Shown piece by piece: positions 20,779 through 28,787 of a stretch of DNA of 33,327 nucleotides; within the stretch, counting starts at the first letter, position 1, and the number at the start of each line of letters is the position of its first letter. Both the position numbers and the translations under genes were made by a program. Source of the DNA: an uncultured Paraprevotella sp. (lineage in GTDB: Bacteria; Bacteroidota; Bacteroidia; Bacteroidales; Bacteroidaceae); assembly GCA_944319925.1 (NCBI GenBank), contig CALUFQ010000034.1:1-33327 (forward strand). Reading direction: 5' to 3'. The notes below the pieces were generated by a model. That model saw nothing but the letters and a program-made list of their open reading frames with translations. It made no database searches and was not told the origin of the DNA.

Positions 20779-23052
20779 ATGGATATCAAGGACATCACCG
20801 CATGCCTGATTGCCCTGACCCTGGCAACCGGCGGGGCAACAGCCCAAGGCACATTGGAAGACTACCGGAGGGCTTATTCCCTCCACGACAAGTTCAACGC
20901 CACCCGCGTGTATGACGACCCGGCGGAAATCCGCTGGGACAACGACAGCGTGTTCCATTATTTCACATACACTGCAGAAGGAAGGGCATATCACATCGGC
21001 ACGGCGGACGGAAAAGCCGATGCCGCCAATGTCCGCGCCGTCCACATGGACGCGCTGGCCGCCCTGCTCGCCCGCGAGACGGGAAAGGAAGTGCGGCGGG
21101 ACGCCCTCGTGCTAGACCGCTTCGCCACTGATGCGACCCGCCCGGAAGGCATCGCTTTCCGCTACGGCGGATTCCGGTGGATTGTGGAACAGGCTTGCGG
21201 AGACAGCCTGCGGCTGGCCGAAAAGAAACCGTTGCCACCGGAAAGACCACGTGGGAACACACGCCACTGGATGGAAGTGGACGACGAGCGGGACGCGGCC
21301 CCCGTGCCCTCCCCCGACGGAAAACTGCGGGCCTACATCAAGAATGACAACGTGTATGTCTGCGACGCGGATGGAAAAAACGAACGCGCATTGAGCAACG
21401 ACGGCACGGCAGGAAACTATTATTCCAGTTGGATCAAGTGGAGCCCGGACGGCAAGAAAGTATGTACCAACAAAATCCGACCGGCCGCCAAACGGTATGT
21501 CCATTACGTGGAAAGCTCGCCTGCAAGCCAGCTGCAACCCATACTCCACCGGCAGGAATATGCCAAGCCGGGCGACGAACTGCGATTCAAGGTGCCATGC
21601 GTGTTCTATGTCGAAAGCGGGAAAGCCGTCATTCCCTCCACGGAACTCTTCAACCGCCAATATGACCTCTACGGCCCCGAATGGAGCGAAGACAGCCGGA
21701 CGCTGACCTTCGAGTACAACGAACGCGGGCACCAGACGTACCGCATGCTGGAGCTCAACGCCGAAACAGGCGACGTGCGGACACTGGTGGAGGAAACCAG
21801 CCCCACCTTTGTCGTCTATAACCGCATCTTCCGCCACAAGCTGAAGGACGGGAAACGGATGCTGTGGACAAGCGAGCGGGACAATTGGAACCACCTCTAC
21901 ATGATTGACTTGGAAAAAGGTTCTGTTGACCGCCAAATCACACGGGGCGAATGGGTCGTGCGCCAAGTGCTCAAGGTGGACGAAGACCGGCAGGCCATCT
22001 ACTTCGCGGCCAGTGGCGTGAATCCCGGCGAAGACCCCTACCATATACATTATTATAGGATAGGCATGGACGGCAAAGACATGGTGTGCCTCACGCCCGA
22101 GCCGGGCAACCACACCGCCGTGTTCAACAAAGACTTCACGCTGCTTATTGACAAATACTCCACCGTGGACCGCGCACCCGTCACCCTCCTGCGCGGCACG
22201 GTAAACCCGGAGGATTGCCGGACGCTGGCCCGGGCGGACATCAGCCTGCTCGAAAAAGACGGCTGGACGCCCCCGGAAGTGTTCGCCGCCCCGGGGCGCG
22301 ACGGCAAGACCCCGATGTGGGGCATCATCCAGCGGCCCACGAATTTCGACCCGCAAAAGACCTATCCCGTCATTGAGTACATCTATGCCGGGCCGGGCGA
22401 TGCCTACACGCCGAAAAGCTTCGCCCCCTACAACTGGAACATGACGGCATTGGCCGAACTGGGCTTCATCGTCGTGCAGCTGGATGCCATGGGCACGTCC
22501 TACCGAGGCAAGAAGTTCGAGGATGTGTGCCACAAGAACCTGAAAGATGCCGGATTCCCCGACCGCATCGCATGGATCAAGGCCGCCGCCGAAAAATATC
22601 CTTGCATGGACACCGCCCGCGTGGGCATCTTCGGGGCTTCGGCAGGCGGACAGGAAGCCATGGCCGCCGTGCTCTTTCATCCGGAGTTCTACAAGGCGGC
22701 CTACTCCAGCTGCGGCTGCCACGACAACCGCATGGACAAAATCTGGTGGAACGAGCAATGGATGGGCTATCCCGTGGACAGCAGCTACGTGGCCTGCTCC
22801 AACGTGGAAAACGCCCACCGGCTGACGCGCCCGCTCATGCTCGTGGTGGGCGAAATGGACGACAACGTGGATCCCGCCTCCACCATGCAAGTCGTGAACG
22901 CGCTCATCAAGGCCGGCAAAGACTTCGAACTGGTCGTGCTGCCCGGAGTGAGGCACACGATGGGTGAACGCTACGGCGAACACAAACGTTTCGATTTCTT
23001 CGTGGAACACCTGCTAGGTGTCCGTTCCCCGGATTGGAACGAACTGCAATAG
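20779..23052 (+). CDS. S9 family peptidase (dipeptidyl-peptidase IV-like)
   Basis: Exported serine exopeptidase of the prolyl-oligopeptidase clan, 757 residues. A signal peptide (ITACLIALTLATGGATAQ) precedes an N-terminal DPP-IV-type beta-propeller (about 60-500; blades such as APVPSPDGKLRAYIKNDNVYV and WIKWSPDGKKV). The alpha/beta hydrolase domain follows (about 510-750). Catalytic Ser is in GIFGASAGGQ, a slightly unusual form of the more common G-W/G-S-Y-G-G. Asp is in VVGEMDDNVDP and His in LPGVRHTMG. It is third in the operon with the membrane protein and the heme-motif propeller, so it may process peptides in the same envelope pathway. Confidence 0.9.
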   Translation: MDIKDITACLIALTLATGGATAQGTLEDYRRAYSLHDKFNATRVYDDPAEIRWDNDSVFHYFTYTAEGRAYHIGTADGKADAANVRAVHMDALAALLARETGKEVRRDALVLDRFATDATRPEGIAFRYGGFRWIVEQACGDSLRLAEKKPLPPERPRGNTRHWMEVDDERDAAPVPSPDGKLRAYIKNDNVYVCDADGKNERALSNDGTAGNYYSSWIKWSPDGKKVCTNKIRPAAKRYVHYVESSPASQLQPILHRQEYAKPGDELRFKVPCVFYVESGKAVIPSTELFNRQYDLYGPEWSEDSRTLTFEYNERGHQTYRMLELNAETGDVRTLVEETSPTFVVYNRIFRHKLKDGKRMLWTSERDNWNHLYMIDLEKGSVDRQITRGEWVVRQVLKVDEDRQAIYFAASGVNPGEDPYHIHYYRIGMDGKDMVCLTPEPGNHTAVFNKDFTLLIDKYSTVDRAPVTLLRGTVNPEDCRTLARADISLLEKDGWTPPEVFAAPGRDGKTPMWGIIQRPTNFDPQKTYPVIEYIYAGPGDAYTPKSFAPYNWNMTALAELGFIVVQLDAMGTSYRGKKFEDVCHKNLKDAGFPDRIAWIKAAAEKYPCMDTARVGIFGASAGGQEAMAAVLFHPEFYKAAYSSCGCHDNRMDKIWWNEQWMGYPVDSSYVACSNVENAHRLTRPLMLVVGEMDDNVDPASTMQVVNALIKAGKDFELVVLPGVRHTMGERYGEHKRFDFFVEHLLGVRSPDWNELQ

Positions 23053-23083
23053 GAAATTCTTTTTTATGGATTGACGGGATTCA

Positions 23084-23248
23084 TCTCTAGGGAAGAGATA
23101 AATCCTTTGTGCAAAGATAAGCTTTATTTGACTTCCGGCAAAAGGAAACGTGAGAAAAGAAAAAATCCTCGCGTTTCTTTTAACATATATGCCCATTAAA
23201 CGTTGTCTGCCAACGAATGGCCTTCCCGGTTTATCTCTTCCCTAGAGA
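23084..23248. repeat. 19-bp perfect inverted repeat enclosing 127 bp: candidate invertible promoter
   Basis: TCTCTAGGGAAGAGATAAA at 23084-23102 occurs exactly inverted at 23230-23248. Each arm has its own dyad (TCTCT-AGGGA-AGAGA), as expected for recombinase half-sites around a short core. The enclosed 127 bp has a full consensus promoter facing left, away from the lipoprotein gene at 23285. No TAnnTTTG box faces right between 23053 and 23285. This is the structure of a phase-variable promoter in its OFF state. Confidence 0.85.
23112..23142 (-). promoter_or_regulatory. Consensus promoter inside the candidate invertible segment (facing left)
   Basis: On the minus strand TTTG (23142-23139), a 19-bp spacer and TATCTTTG (23119-23112) match -33/-7 perfectly. 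The only gene in that direction is the 3' end of the S9 peptidase, read antisense. If the segment flipped, the promoter would sit about 64 bp upstream of the lipoprotein ATG. Confidence 0.8.
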
Positions 23249-23284
23249 GCAACTATTTTTATTCACACAAAAGGCTAAATTGAT

Positions 23285-24280
23285 ATGAAAAAGATTTTCT
23301 GGTTTGCAGCTTGTTGCCTGTTGGCAACCGGGTTCACGGCATGTAATGACGATGACGACGAAAATGGAAACGGAAATGGAAATGGAAATGGAACCGAAAC
23401 TCCCGGCACGACGCCCCCGGACGTGACCACAGACTTGGGCATCCAGTTCCCTGTCACTTCCATCGGCGGGGATGAAGATGCCTTCTTCCAATACACGGAC
23501 GGAAGGCTGACTAGCGGACATACCGATGTCGACCTCAATTTCACCATCTCGCAAAACCCGCTCGTCATCAACTCGTCTTGGACTGACGAAGACGGCGGCT
23601 TCACCGAGACTTACAACAACATCCAAGTCAACGGCAGCGGCTTTATCACCTCGGCCAATTATACGGCCACGGACACATACGAGGGTGAAACAGATCATTA
23701 CACCGCCACTGCCACCGCCCAATATGACGCGGACGGGCACATCACGGAAAAGAAAGTAAACATGCGGGACGAGGAAAGCACGGACAATTGGACCATCACC
23801 TACACGTGGACGGACGGCAACCTGACGCGCATCTTCATCAACGAACAATACACGGAGTCGGGGTATGGAACCGAGAATTCCACGGAGACCTACGAATACA
23901 CCTATGACCCGGATCCCGCGAAGAACCCCAACACCGGCATTTACCTGTATGAAATGTGGTACCAAACTTACGATTTCATGTGGTATGCAGGCTTGCTGGG
24001 CAAGACCACCCGCAACATGCCCACGGGTATGACATGCGTTTATACGGAAGACGGGAGTGAAACATACCGTCAAACTTACACTTTCACCACAAGCTACAAC
24101 AGCGACAACGCCGTAGCCTCCTTGGAATACCGCACTCCCGGTGCCAGCTATCCATCCCGCATATATACCTATGGATACGACGGGACAAATCCGCAAACAA
24201 GCTACGCTTCCTGGCAAAAGAAAGGCATGGAGGCAAAGAAAGGATTCCGCGCCCGGCTGAAAGAGCGGATGGGGAAATAG
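23285..24280 (+). CDS. Surface-exposed lipoprotein, DUF4595-like
   Basis: A 331-residue lipoprotein. Signal peptide MKKIFWFAACCLLATGFTAC has the acylated Cys at 20. It is followed at once by NDDDDE, an acidic stretch like the Bacteroidota surface lipoprotein export signal, and by a GNGNGNGNG/Pro-Thr spacer. The rest is made of beta-strand repeats of the form YTATATAQYDADGHITEKK, ITYTWTDGNLTRIF, YEYTYDP, matching the DUF4595-type repeats found in Bacteroides lipoproteins; ligand unknown. A Lys/Arg-rich tail ends the protein. The gene lies behind the candidate invertible segment and ends at a strong terminator, so it is expressed as a single unit. Confidence 0.85.
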   Translation: MKKIFWFAACCLLATGFTACNDDDDENGNGNGNGNGTETPGTTPPDVTTDLGIQFPVTSIGGDEDAFFQYTDGRLTSGHTDVDLNFTISQNPLVINSSWTDEDGGFTETYNNIQVNGSGFITSANYTATDTYEGETDHYTATATAQYDADGHITEKKVNMRDEESTDNWTITYTWTDGNLTRIFINEQYTESGYGTENSTETYEYTYDPDPAKNPNTGIYLYEMWYQTYDFMWYAGLLGKTTRNMPTGMTCVYTEDGSETYRQTYTFTTSYNSDNAVASLEYRTPGASYPSRIYTYGYDGTNPQTSYASWQKKGMEAKKGFRARLKERMGK

Positions 24281-24343
24281 AACGGACATAGCTAAAACGG
24301 TAAAAACCTTTAGGGACTTCCAAAATTTATATCGCCAACATGC

Positions 24344-24378
24344 GCGGTGTGCCTGACTCCAAAGGCACACCGCTTTTT
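24344..24378 (+). terminator. Terminator of the surface lipoprotein gene
   Basis: An 11-bp perfect stem (GCGGTGTGCCT at 24344-24354 with AGGCACACCGC at 24363-24373), an 8-nt loop, then TTTTTAT. It lies 64 bp after the stop. Confidence 0.93.
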
Positions 24379-24396
24379 ATACTGTGCGCAGTGTTA

Positions 24397-24545
24397 TAGG
24401 AGGTGCAGCATTCCTGCAGCACACACGCAAGATAGGTCACTGACATACACAATAGTGGGGATATGAGGGTGTATCAAGACCTGCGAGAAGCAACTGCTCC
24501 GCGTTGTAGAGGGAGCTGGCCCAACGGGCCTGAGGGGTTTCACAC
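24397..24545 (+). repeat. Composite intergenic repeat, copy 1
   Basis: It begins with the hairpin GGTGCAGCATTCCTGCAGC, continues through GGTCACTGACATAC and ATATGAGGGTGTATCAA, and ends with the CTCCGC-TTGTAG-GGGAG/GGCCCAACGGGCC/TGAGGGGTTTCAC block. The same order of blocks is found at 30744-30879, and part of it in inverse at 30917-31000. The region to 24658 has no convincing gene. Confidence 0.8.
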
Positions 24546-24658
24546 TCGACCGCGCGGCGGAAAAGGTGAACAAGCGGATGCTGCTGGACGAGGAACGGGA
24601 GCGGATGAGAGGTGAGAGGGCGTTTTGGAACACACATAACGCAATATCCGTGAATATG

Positions 24659-24690
24659 TTAGGTTTTCTCGCCGAAAAGCCTTACATTTG
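24659..24690 (+). promoter_or_regulatory. Promoter of the GNAT toxin-antitoxin pair
   Basis: TACATTTG (24683-24690) is an exact -7 box, 26 bp before the antitoxin ATG. TTAG (24659-24662) lies 20 bp upstream as a near-match to the -33 TTTG. Confidence 0.6.
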
Positions 24691-24716
24691 CAGAAACAAT
24701 CATAATGTAACGTATC

Positions 24717-24887
24717 ATGGCAATAGAAATCAAACCCATCCCGGTGCTTCGCGGCAAGGCTGCGGCACGTTTCGTGGAGGAAGCGGACCGCAACGCCAAG
24801 GAACGGCGCGGCTCCATAGACTTCACGAAGCAAGTGGCGAAGATGCGGGCTATCCTGAAACGTTCCAAACTCTATCAGGAGGGATAA
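24717..24887 (+). CDS. Small antitoxin-like protein of a GNAT toxin-antitoxin pair
   Basis: A 56-residue ORF: MAIEIKPIPVLRGKAAARFV, then EEADRNAKERRGSIDFTKQVAKM, ending KLYQEG. It is charged and helical with no signal peptide. The next gene, a GNAT acetyltransferase, starts 6 bp after its stop. A small protein immediately before a GNAT-fold protein is the classic order of acetyltransferase toxin-antitoxin modules, and this short protein would be the antitoxin. It has its own -7 promoter box. The role is inferred from layout and size; no DNA-binding motif is obvious. Confidence 0.7.
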   Translation: MAIEIKPIPVLRGKAAARFVEEADRNAKERRGSIDFTKQVAKMRAILKRSKLYQEG

Positions 24888-24893
24888 GGCTGC

Positions 24894-25499
24894 ATGTTGG
24901 AGTGTTGCGAGTTCTGCGAACTGAATGAAGATTTGCTGCGTGAGTGCGGCGGCTTCTCCTGCAAGGATGAGGACATAACCGAGTTCTTCACGAAGGAGTA
25001 TGCCGATTACGCCTATCAGCTTCTGGGCAAGTCCTACTGCTTCGTGGAACAGGAGGAACGGCGCATCGTCGGCGCTTTCACCGTAGCCAATTCGAGCATC
25101 CGTGCCGACCTGCTCCCGAACAGCCGCCGCAACAAGATCAACCGCAACATACCCAACGAGAAACGCCGCCCGCAATACCCTGCGGTGTTGGTCGGGCAGC
25201 TTGCCGTCAGCGAGGACTATAAAGGGCTTCACGTGGGCGACGAGTTGCTGGACGCCATCAAGTCGTGGTTCATAGAGCCGCTGAACAAGACGGGATGCCG
25301 CTATGTGGTGGTGGACGCGCTGAACAACCCGAAGGTCTTTGACTTTTACCTGCGCAACGGCTTCAATTTCCTGTTCGCCACGGAGGAAGAGGAATGGACG
25401 TTCCTGCACGGCAGGCGGACGTCAAAGGAGGGAACAACCCTGCAGCCCATGCACACCCGGCTGATGTATTTCGACCTGATACTGCTGCGTACCGAATAG
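24894..25499 (+). CDS. GNAT-family N-acetyltransferase, probable toxin
   Basis: A 201-residue GNAT-fold protein. Early segment: EDITEFFTKEYADYAYQLLGKSYCFVE. The core beta-4/alpha-3 region with the acetyl-CoA loop is VLVGQLAVSEDYKGLHVGDELLDAI, where GLHVG stands in place of the usual Q/RxxGxG/A. Motif B is VVVDALNNPKVFDFYLRNGFNFL. This shape matches the TacT/AtaT-like branch that acetylates charged tRNA, as well as ordinary GNATs. The small upstream gene in the same operon favours the toxin reading; the substrate is unknown. A GC-rich hairpin follows the stop. Confidence 0.8.
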   Translation: MLECCEFCELNEDLLRECGGFSCKDEDITEFFTKEYADYAYQLLGKSYCFVEQEERRIVGAFTVANSSIRADLLPNSRRNKINRNIPNEKRRPQYPAVLVGQLAVSEDYKGLHVGDELLDAIKSWFIEPLNKTGCRYVVVDALNNPKVFDFYLRNGFNFLFATEEEEWTFLHGRRTSKEGTTLQPMHTRLMYFDLILLRTE

Positions 25500-25523
25500 C
25501 AAGACAAAAGCAACAGACAATAA

Positions 25524-25562
25524 ACCTCCCATGCGAGCCGAAAGGCAACCTACTTGGGAGGT
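25524..25562 (+). terminator. Probable terminator after the GNAT gene
   Basis: ACCTCCCA (25524-25531) pairs with TGGGAGGT (25555-25562) around a 23-nt loop, followed by a short T-rich stretch (GTTCTTCATT). A second possible hairpin with a T7 run lies at about 25586-25635. Confidence 0.45.
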
Positions 25563-25648
25563 GTTCTTCATTATAAGGGAAAATCCGTAACCCGGTCTGA
25601 AAAAAACAGCCGAGCTACGGACTTTCCTTTTTTTCGCCTATGGCGTTC

Positions 25649-26247
25649 TTACTTGTTCTGCAAGAGGTGTTGCAGTGGGTCAGTAGAAATTCAGTGGGGA
25701 AACGGTTTCATGCTACCCCGCTGATATGCTGCGACAGATTTGAGATCCATCGCAACAAAGGTTTGTCCGTCCGGAGGCAAAACTCCTCCGCCTTGTAGGG
25801 GAGGTGGCCCGCAGGGCCGGAGGGGTTTCCCATGCACAAGAGTGACTTTCCTCTTTTTCCGACCCGTTTATGTTATCCGCAGATGCGTCCGGTGTTGTTC
25901 ACGTGGGCGTAAGACCCCCTCCGCCCCTTCGGGGCTCGTCCCCCTGCGAGGCGGGACAGTTTTGGCATCCGCATGGAGAACAGAAGGGGCATTACGGCCC
26001 GTGCAGAATTTATTAACCCCCCACTAAAAATCTACTGAGCCGTTGCAGTTCCGGGTCAGACTGGATGTGCTGTAACTCGTCGGCTACGATTTACCGCACT
26101 TCTGCCTTGATGCGGTTGTAGTTCTCCGCAGGGGATTTTGTAATCCAGCGCAGCAAAAAAAGGGACGTTCGTCATTCCGTTGTAACGGAAAAACATGTTT
26201 TGCGGCATATCCCCGTTTTTTTCTTTGTTTTGACATGGCCTGTTCAT
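25649..26247 (-). pseudogene. Degraded gene split by a MITE insertion
   Basis: Removing the 365-bp element and one copy of its 8-bp duplication restores a minus-strand reading: AENYNRIKAEVR, an in-frame TAA, then IVADELQHIQSDPELQHLL and QNK with a stop at 25649-25651. Upstream pieces (NGMTNVPFFAALDYKIP near 26150-26190) lie in another frame, so at least one frameshift and one stop had accumulated as well. The protein family is not recognised. The upstream limit is uncertain. Confidence 0.5.
25677..26041. mobile_element. 365-bp MITE with ~23-bp terminal inverted repeats and an 8-bp target duplication
   Basis: The left end GGGTCAGTAGAAATTCAG... and the inverse of the right end GGCTCAGTAGATTTTTAG... 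agree at 19 of 23 positions. GTTGCAGT is found directly outside both ends (25669-25676 and 26042-26049), an 8-bp target-site duplication. The inside carries no transposase, only an inverted pair of the CTCCGCCTTGTAGGGGAG-type repeat. GG-starting ends and an 8-bp duplication fit IS1595-type elements, so mobilisation by such a transposase elsewhere is likely. A second copy starts at 33252. Confidence 0.85.
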
Positions 26248-26257
26248 GGCTTTTCCC

Positions 26258-26265
26258 TAAATTTG
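26258..26265 (+). promoter_or_regulatory. -7 element for the secreted two-domain protein gene
   Basis: TAAATTTG matches TAnnTTTG, 50 bp before the ATG at 26316. A TTTG at 26229-26232 is 25 bp upstream, longer than usual spacing. Confidence 0.5.
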
Positions 26266-26315
26266 TCCAGCGACGGTTGAAAAACAACCTATTGTTTAAT
26301 TAAAAACTTTTTATT

Positions 26316-28755
26316 ATGAGCTACTTTACAAAATTTAAATCGGGGGGGGGCGTTCTTAACGTTCTTTATCCTTTGGCTGTTCTCAAGTAGTGCTTGGGCG
26401 CAAGCTAATGTCATTAATGTGAAATTCAGCGATTATGATGAAGGTGTGCAGTATGCAGTAGATGAACCTCACGTGATAAATGAATCATTGACACTATACA
26501 CAACTCAATGCCATTTTACCACGCAATTGAGAGTCTATGATTCAAATGAGCATGATGGATATTTCTACTCTTCAATTCTTCTTGGAAACATTAAATCCAT
26601 TGCTTTCAATGCAGGTAATAATGCAGGAACGGTTGAAGTTTATGGTGGTGTAGATGGACAAGACTGGGCATTAGTAGAGAGTTTTCAAACAAAATCCGCT
26701 TATGCAGATTATGAAGTGAATTTTGCAAATGTCACATATAATTGCTTTAAAGTGGAAGTTACCGGAGGAAAACAAGTTCGGTTTCAATCTTTGGTTCTAA
26801 CACTTGATGAAAATAAGGTTGCTTCTCCAACATTTATCCCCTCCAATGGCACGACTTTCACGGAATCACTGACCGTCACGGCTTCTTGCGCCACAGAAGG
26901 TGCAACCATCTATTATACCACCAATGGCGACATTCCGACCACGGGATCATACGTTTTTCCCGAAAACGGTTTGACCATCACCGAAACCACGACCATCAAG
27001 GCCATGGCGACAAATGGCGAGTTGGAAAACAGCGAAGTGGTGGAAGCCACCTATACAAAAGTATCAGAACAAGGAGTAGTAGAGGTGGATTTGAGCTCAA
27101 AAGGGTATGGCAATGGAACAACTATAACAGAAGTAAAGGAAGGTGCTATAACCTTAAGTTTTGACAATAATGGAGGAACACCTTCTGCATATTATGATAC
27201 AGGTACAGCTGTACGACTTTATGGAAGAAACTCGTTAACTGTATCAGCTCCAAATGTAATTACGGAAGTGGCATTTACTTACTCTGGCGGAAATGAGAAC
27301 AAGCCGGAAAATAATCCTGCAACGATTGGTAGTTATGCCAATGACACATGGACAGGTTCAGCCCAAGGAAGTGTAGTGTTTACTAATCCTAATTCCAGTG
27401 GACATTGGCGCATACAAAAAGTACGTGTAACGTATGAAGTTTCTGCAACCCAAGTTTCCGCACCCAAATTCGAGCCTGCCAGCGGCACGACTTTCACGGA
27501 TTCACTGACCGTCACGGCTTCTTGCGCCACGGAAGGTGCAACCATCTATTATACCACCAATGGCGACATTCCGACCACGGGATCATACGTTTTTCCCGAA
27601 AACGGTTTGACCATCAACGAAACCACGACCATCAAGGCCATGGCGGCCATGGCAGACGGTCCTTTGGACCCGAGCACAGTCGTGGAAGCAACCTACACAA
27701 AGGGCACACAGCCGGAAGACACGGCATTCGTGGCCCAATACAATGGCTTGTATTATGCGATGGCCACTACCGAGAACGACGACGCGATGGATGCTTTGGT
27801 AGTAAATGTCGTAAACAACAAAGTCGTGGAAATGGCCAACCGGGCATCTATCTCTTGGTACGTAAATGAAGGCACTGGAAGAATTACCACAGCTGCAGGT
27901 TTGTATTTGACAGCCGCCACCAGTGGTACAGCCTTGAAGCTGTCTGACACTGCCACGGATGAAGGCATTTGGACTTGGGACGAGGCAAACACTGCATGGA
28001 CAAGACTTGACAAATCTACTACTCGCTCATTTATTTACAATGAATCTGTAAATGGATTTAAGAACTATGCGATAAGCAATATTGGGAAGGATGATTATGC
28101 CGTTACTTATTCCATCCCCATGCCCATCGTGAACGGTTACATCCGCGAAGGTTTGGTTGCCAACAATTACTACGGCACCATCTGCCTGCCCTACGCAGTA
28201 GAGGCCGAAGACTTTGCCGGAGCGGAGTTCTTCTCCATTGCCGGCAAGAAAGTGGGTAAAGACGGCCAGCCGACGGCCCTCGTGCTGAAAGAGGTAACGG
28301 AACTGGAAGCCGGTGTGCCCTATATCTTCAGCGCCACTTCCGAGAAACTGGTTGCGGCTTATAGCGGCGAGGCGGCAGAAACCGCCGGAAGCGCGAACGG
28401 GCTGGTAGGCTCTTTCAAAGGGATGAACGTGACCCAAGGCATGTACCTGATCAATGACGAAAACAAAGTGCAACAGTGCGGCACGGGATGCAGCATCAGC
28501 ACCAACCGCGCATACATCAACATGAAGCTTGTTTCGGTATATACGGAAGCAGCCGGGGCTAACGTGCGCATGCTGTGGTTCGACGGCGTGGAAACCGGCA
28601 TCGACGGCGTGACGGCCGAAGACGGCGACCAGCTGGTGGACGTTTACACGGTGGGCGGCGTGAAAGTGCGCGAACAAGTACGTGCGGCCGAGGCGACCCA
28701 AGGTCTGCAGGGCGGCATCTATATCGTCAACAGGAAGAAGGTAGCCGTAAAATAA
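26316..28755 (+). CDS. Secreted multi-domain protein with chitobiase-like repeats, out of frame at a G9 tract
   Basis: The ATG at 26316 starts MSYFTKFKS but stops at 26388 because of nine G at 26342-26350. With eight G the frame joins the long ORF and gives a clean signal peptide (GGAFLTFFILWLFSSSAWA, cleavage before QANVINVKF). The long frame has no usable start of its own except an internal GTG at 26419, which would lack the signal. The body (~810 residues in all) has a beta-rich N-terminal domain, two nearly identical ~54-residue chitobiase/Fn3-associated modules (SGTTFTDSLTVTASCATEGA...), an intervening beta domain, and a large C-terminal part. It ends in VDVYTVGGVKV then GGIYIVNRKKVAVK, like T9SS type A sorting tails. 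It is probably a surface or secreted binding protein. Confidence 0.8.
26342..26350 (+). repeat. G9 homopolymer in the signal-peptide coding region
   Basis: Nine consecutive G at the junction between the start codon frame (frame of 26316) and the body frame (frame of 26419). Loss of one G, or gain of two, restores one continuous frame. Confidence 0.9.
26848..27009 (+). repeat. 162-bp direct repeat, copy 1 (chitobiase-like module)
   Basis: Nearly identical to 27484-27645 (about three substitutions), offset exactly 636 bp, a multiple of three. It encodes the first of the twin modules. Confidence 0.9.
27484..27645 (+). repeat. 162-bp direct repeat, copy 2 (chitobiase-like module)
   Basis: Second copy of the 26848-27009 sequence. 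Recombination between the copies would remove 636 bp in frame and leave a single module. Confidence 0.9.
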
Positions 28756-28787
28756 CCAATAACAAACTATCATAAGAGCAAAACAGT

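Noticed and set aside
19234-21045. 603-codon minus-strand ORF over the heme-motif propeller and S9 genes
   Set aside because: Antisense shadow of two well-supported, GC-rich genes.
26056-26247. 63-residue minus-strand ORF as an intact gene
   Set aside because: It is one frame piece of the degraded gene next to the MITE, with the rest in another frame.
26419-28755. GTG at 26419 as the true start of the large secreted protein
   Set aside because: It would leave no signal peptide, while a perfect one lies directly upstream one base out of frame at the G9 tract.
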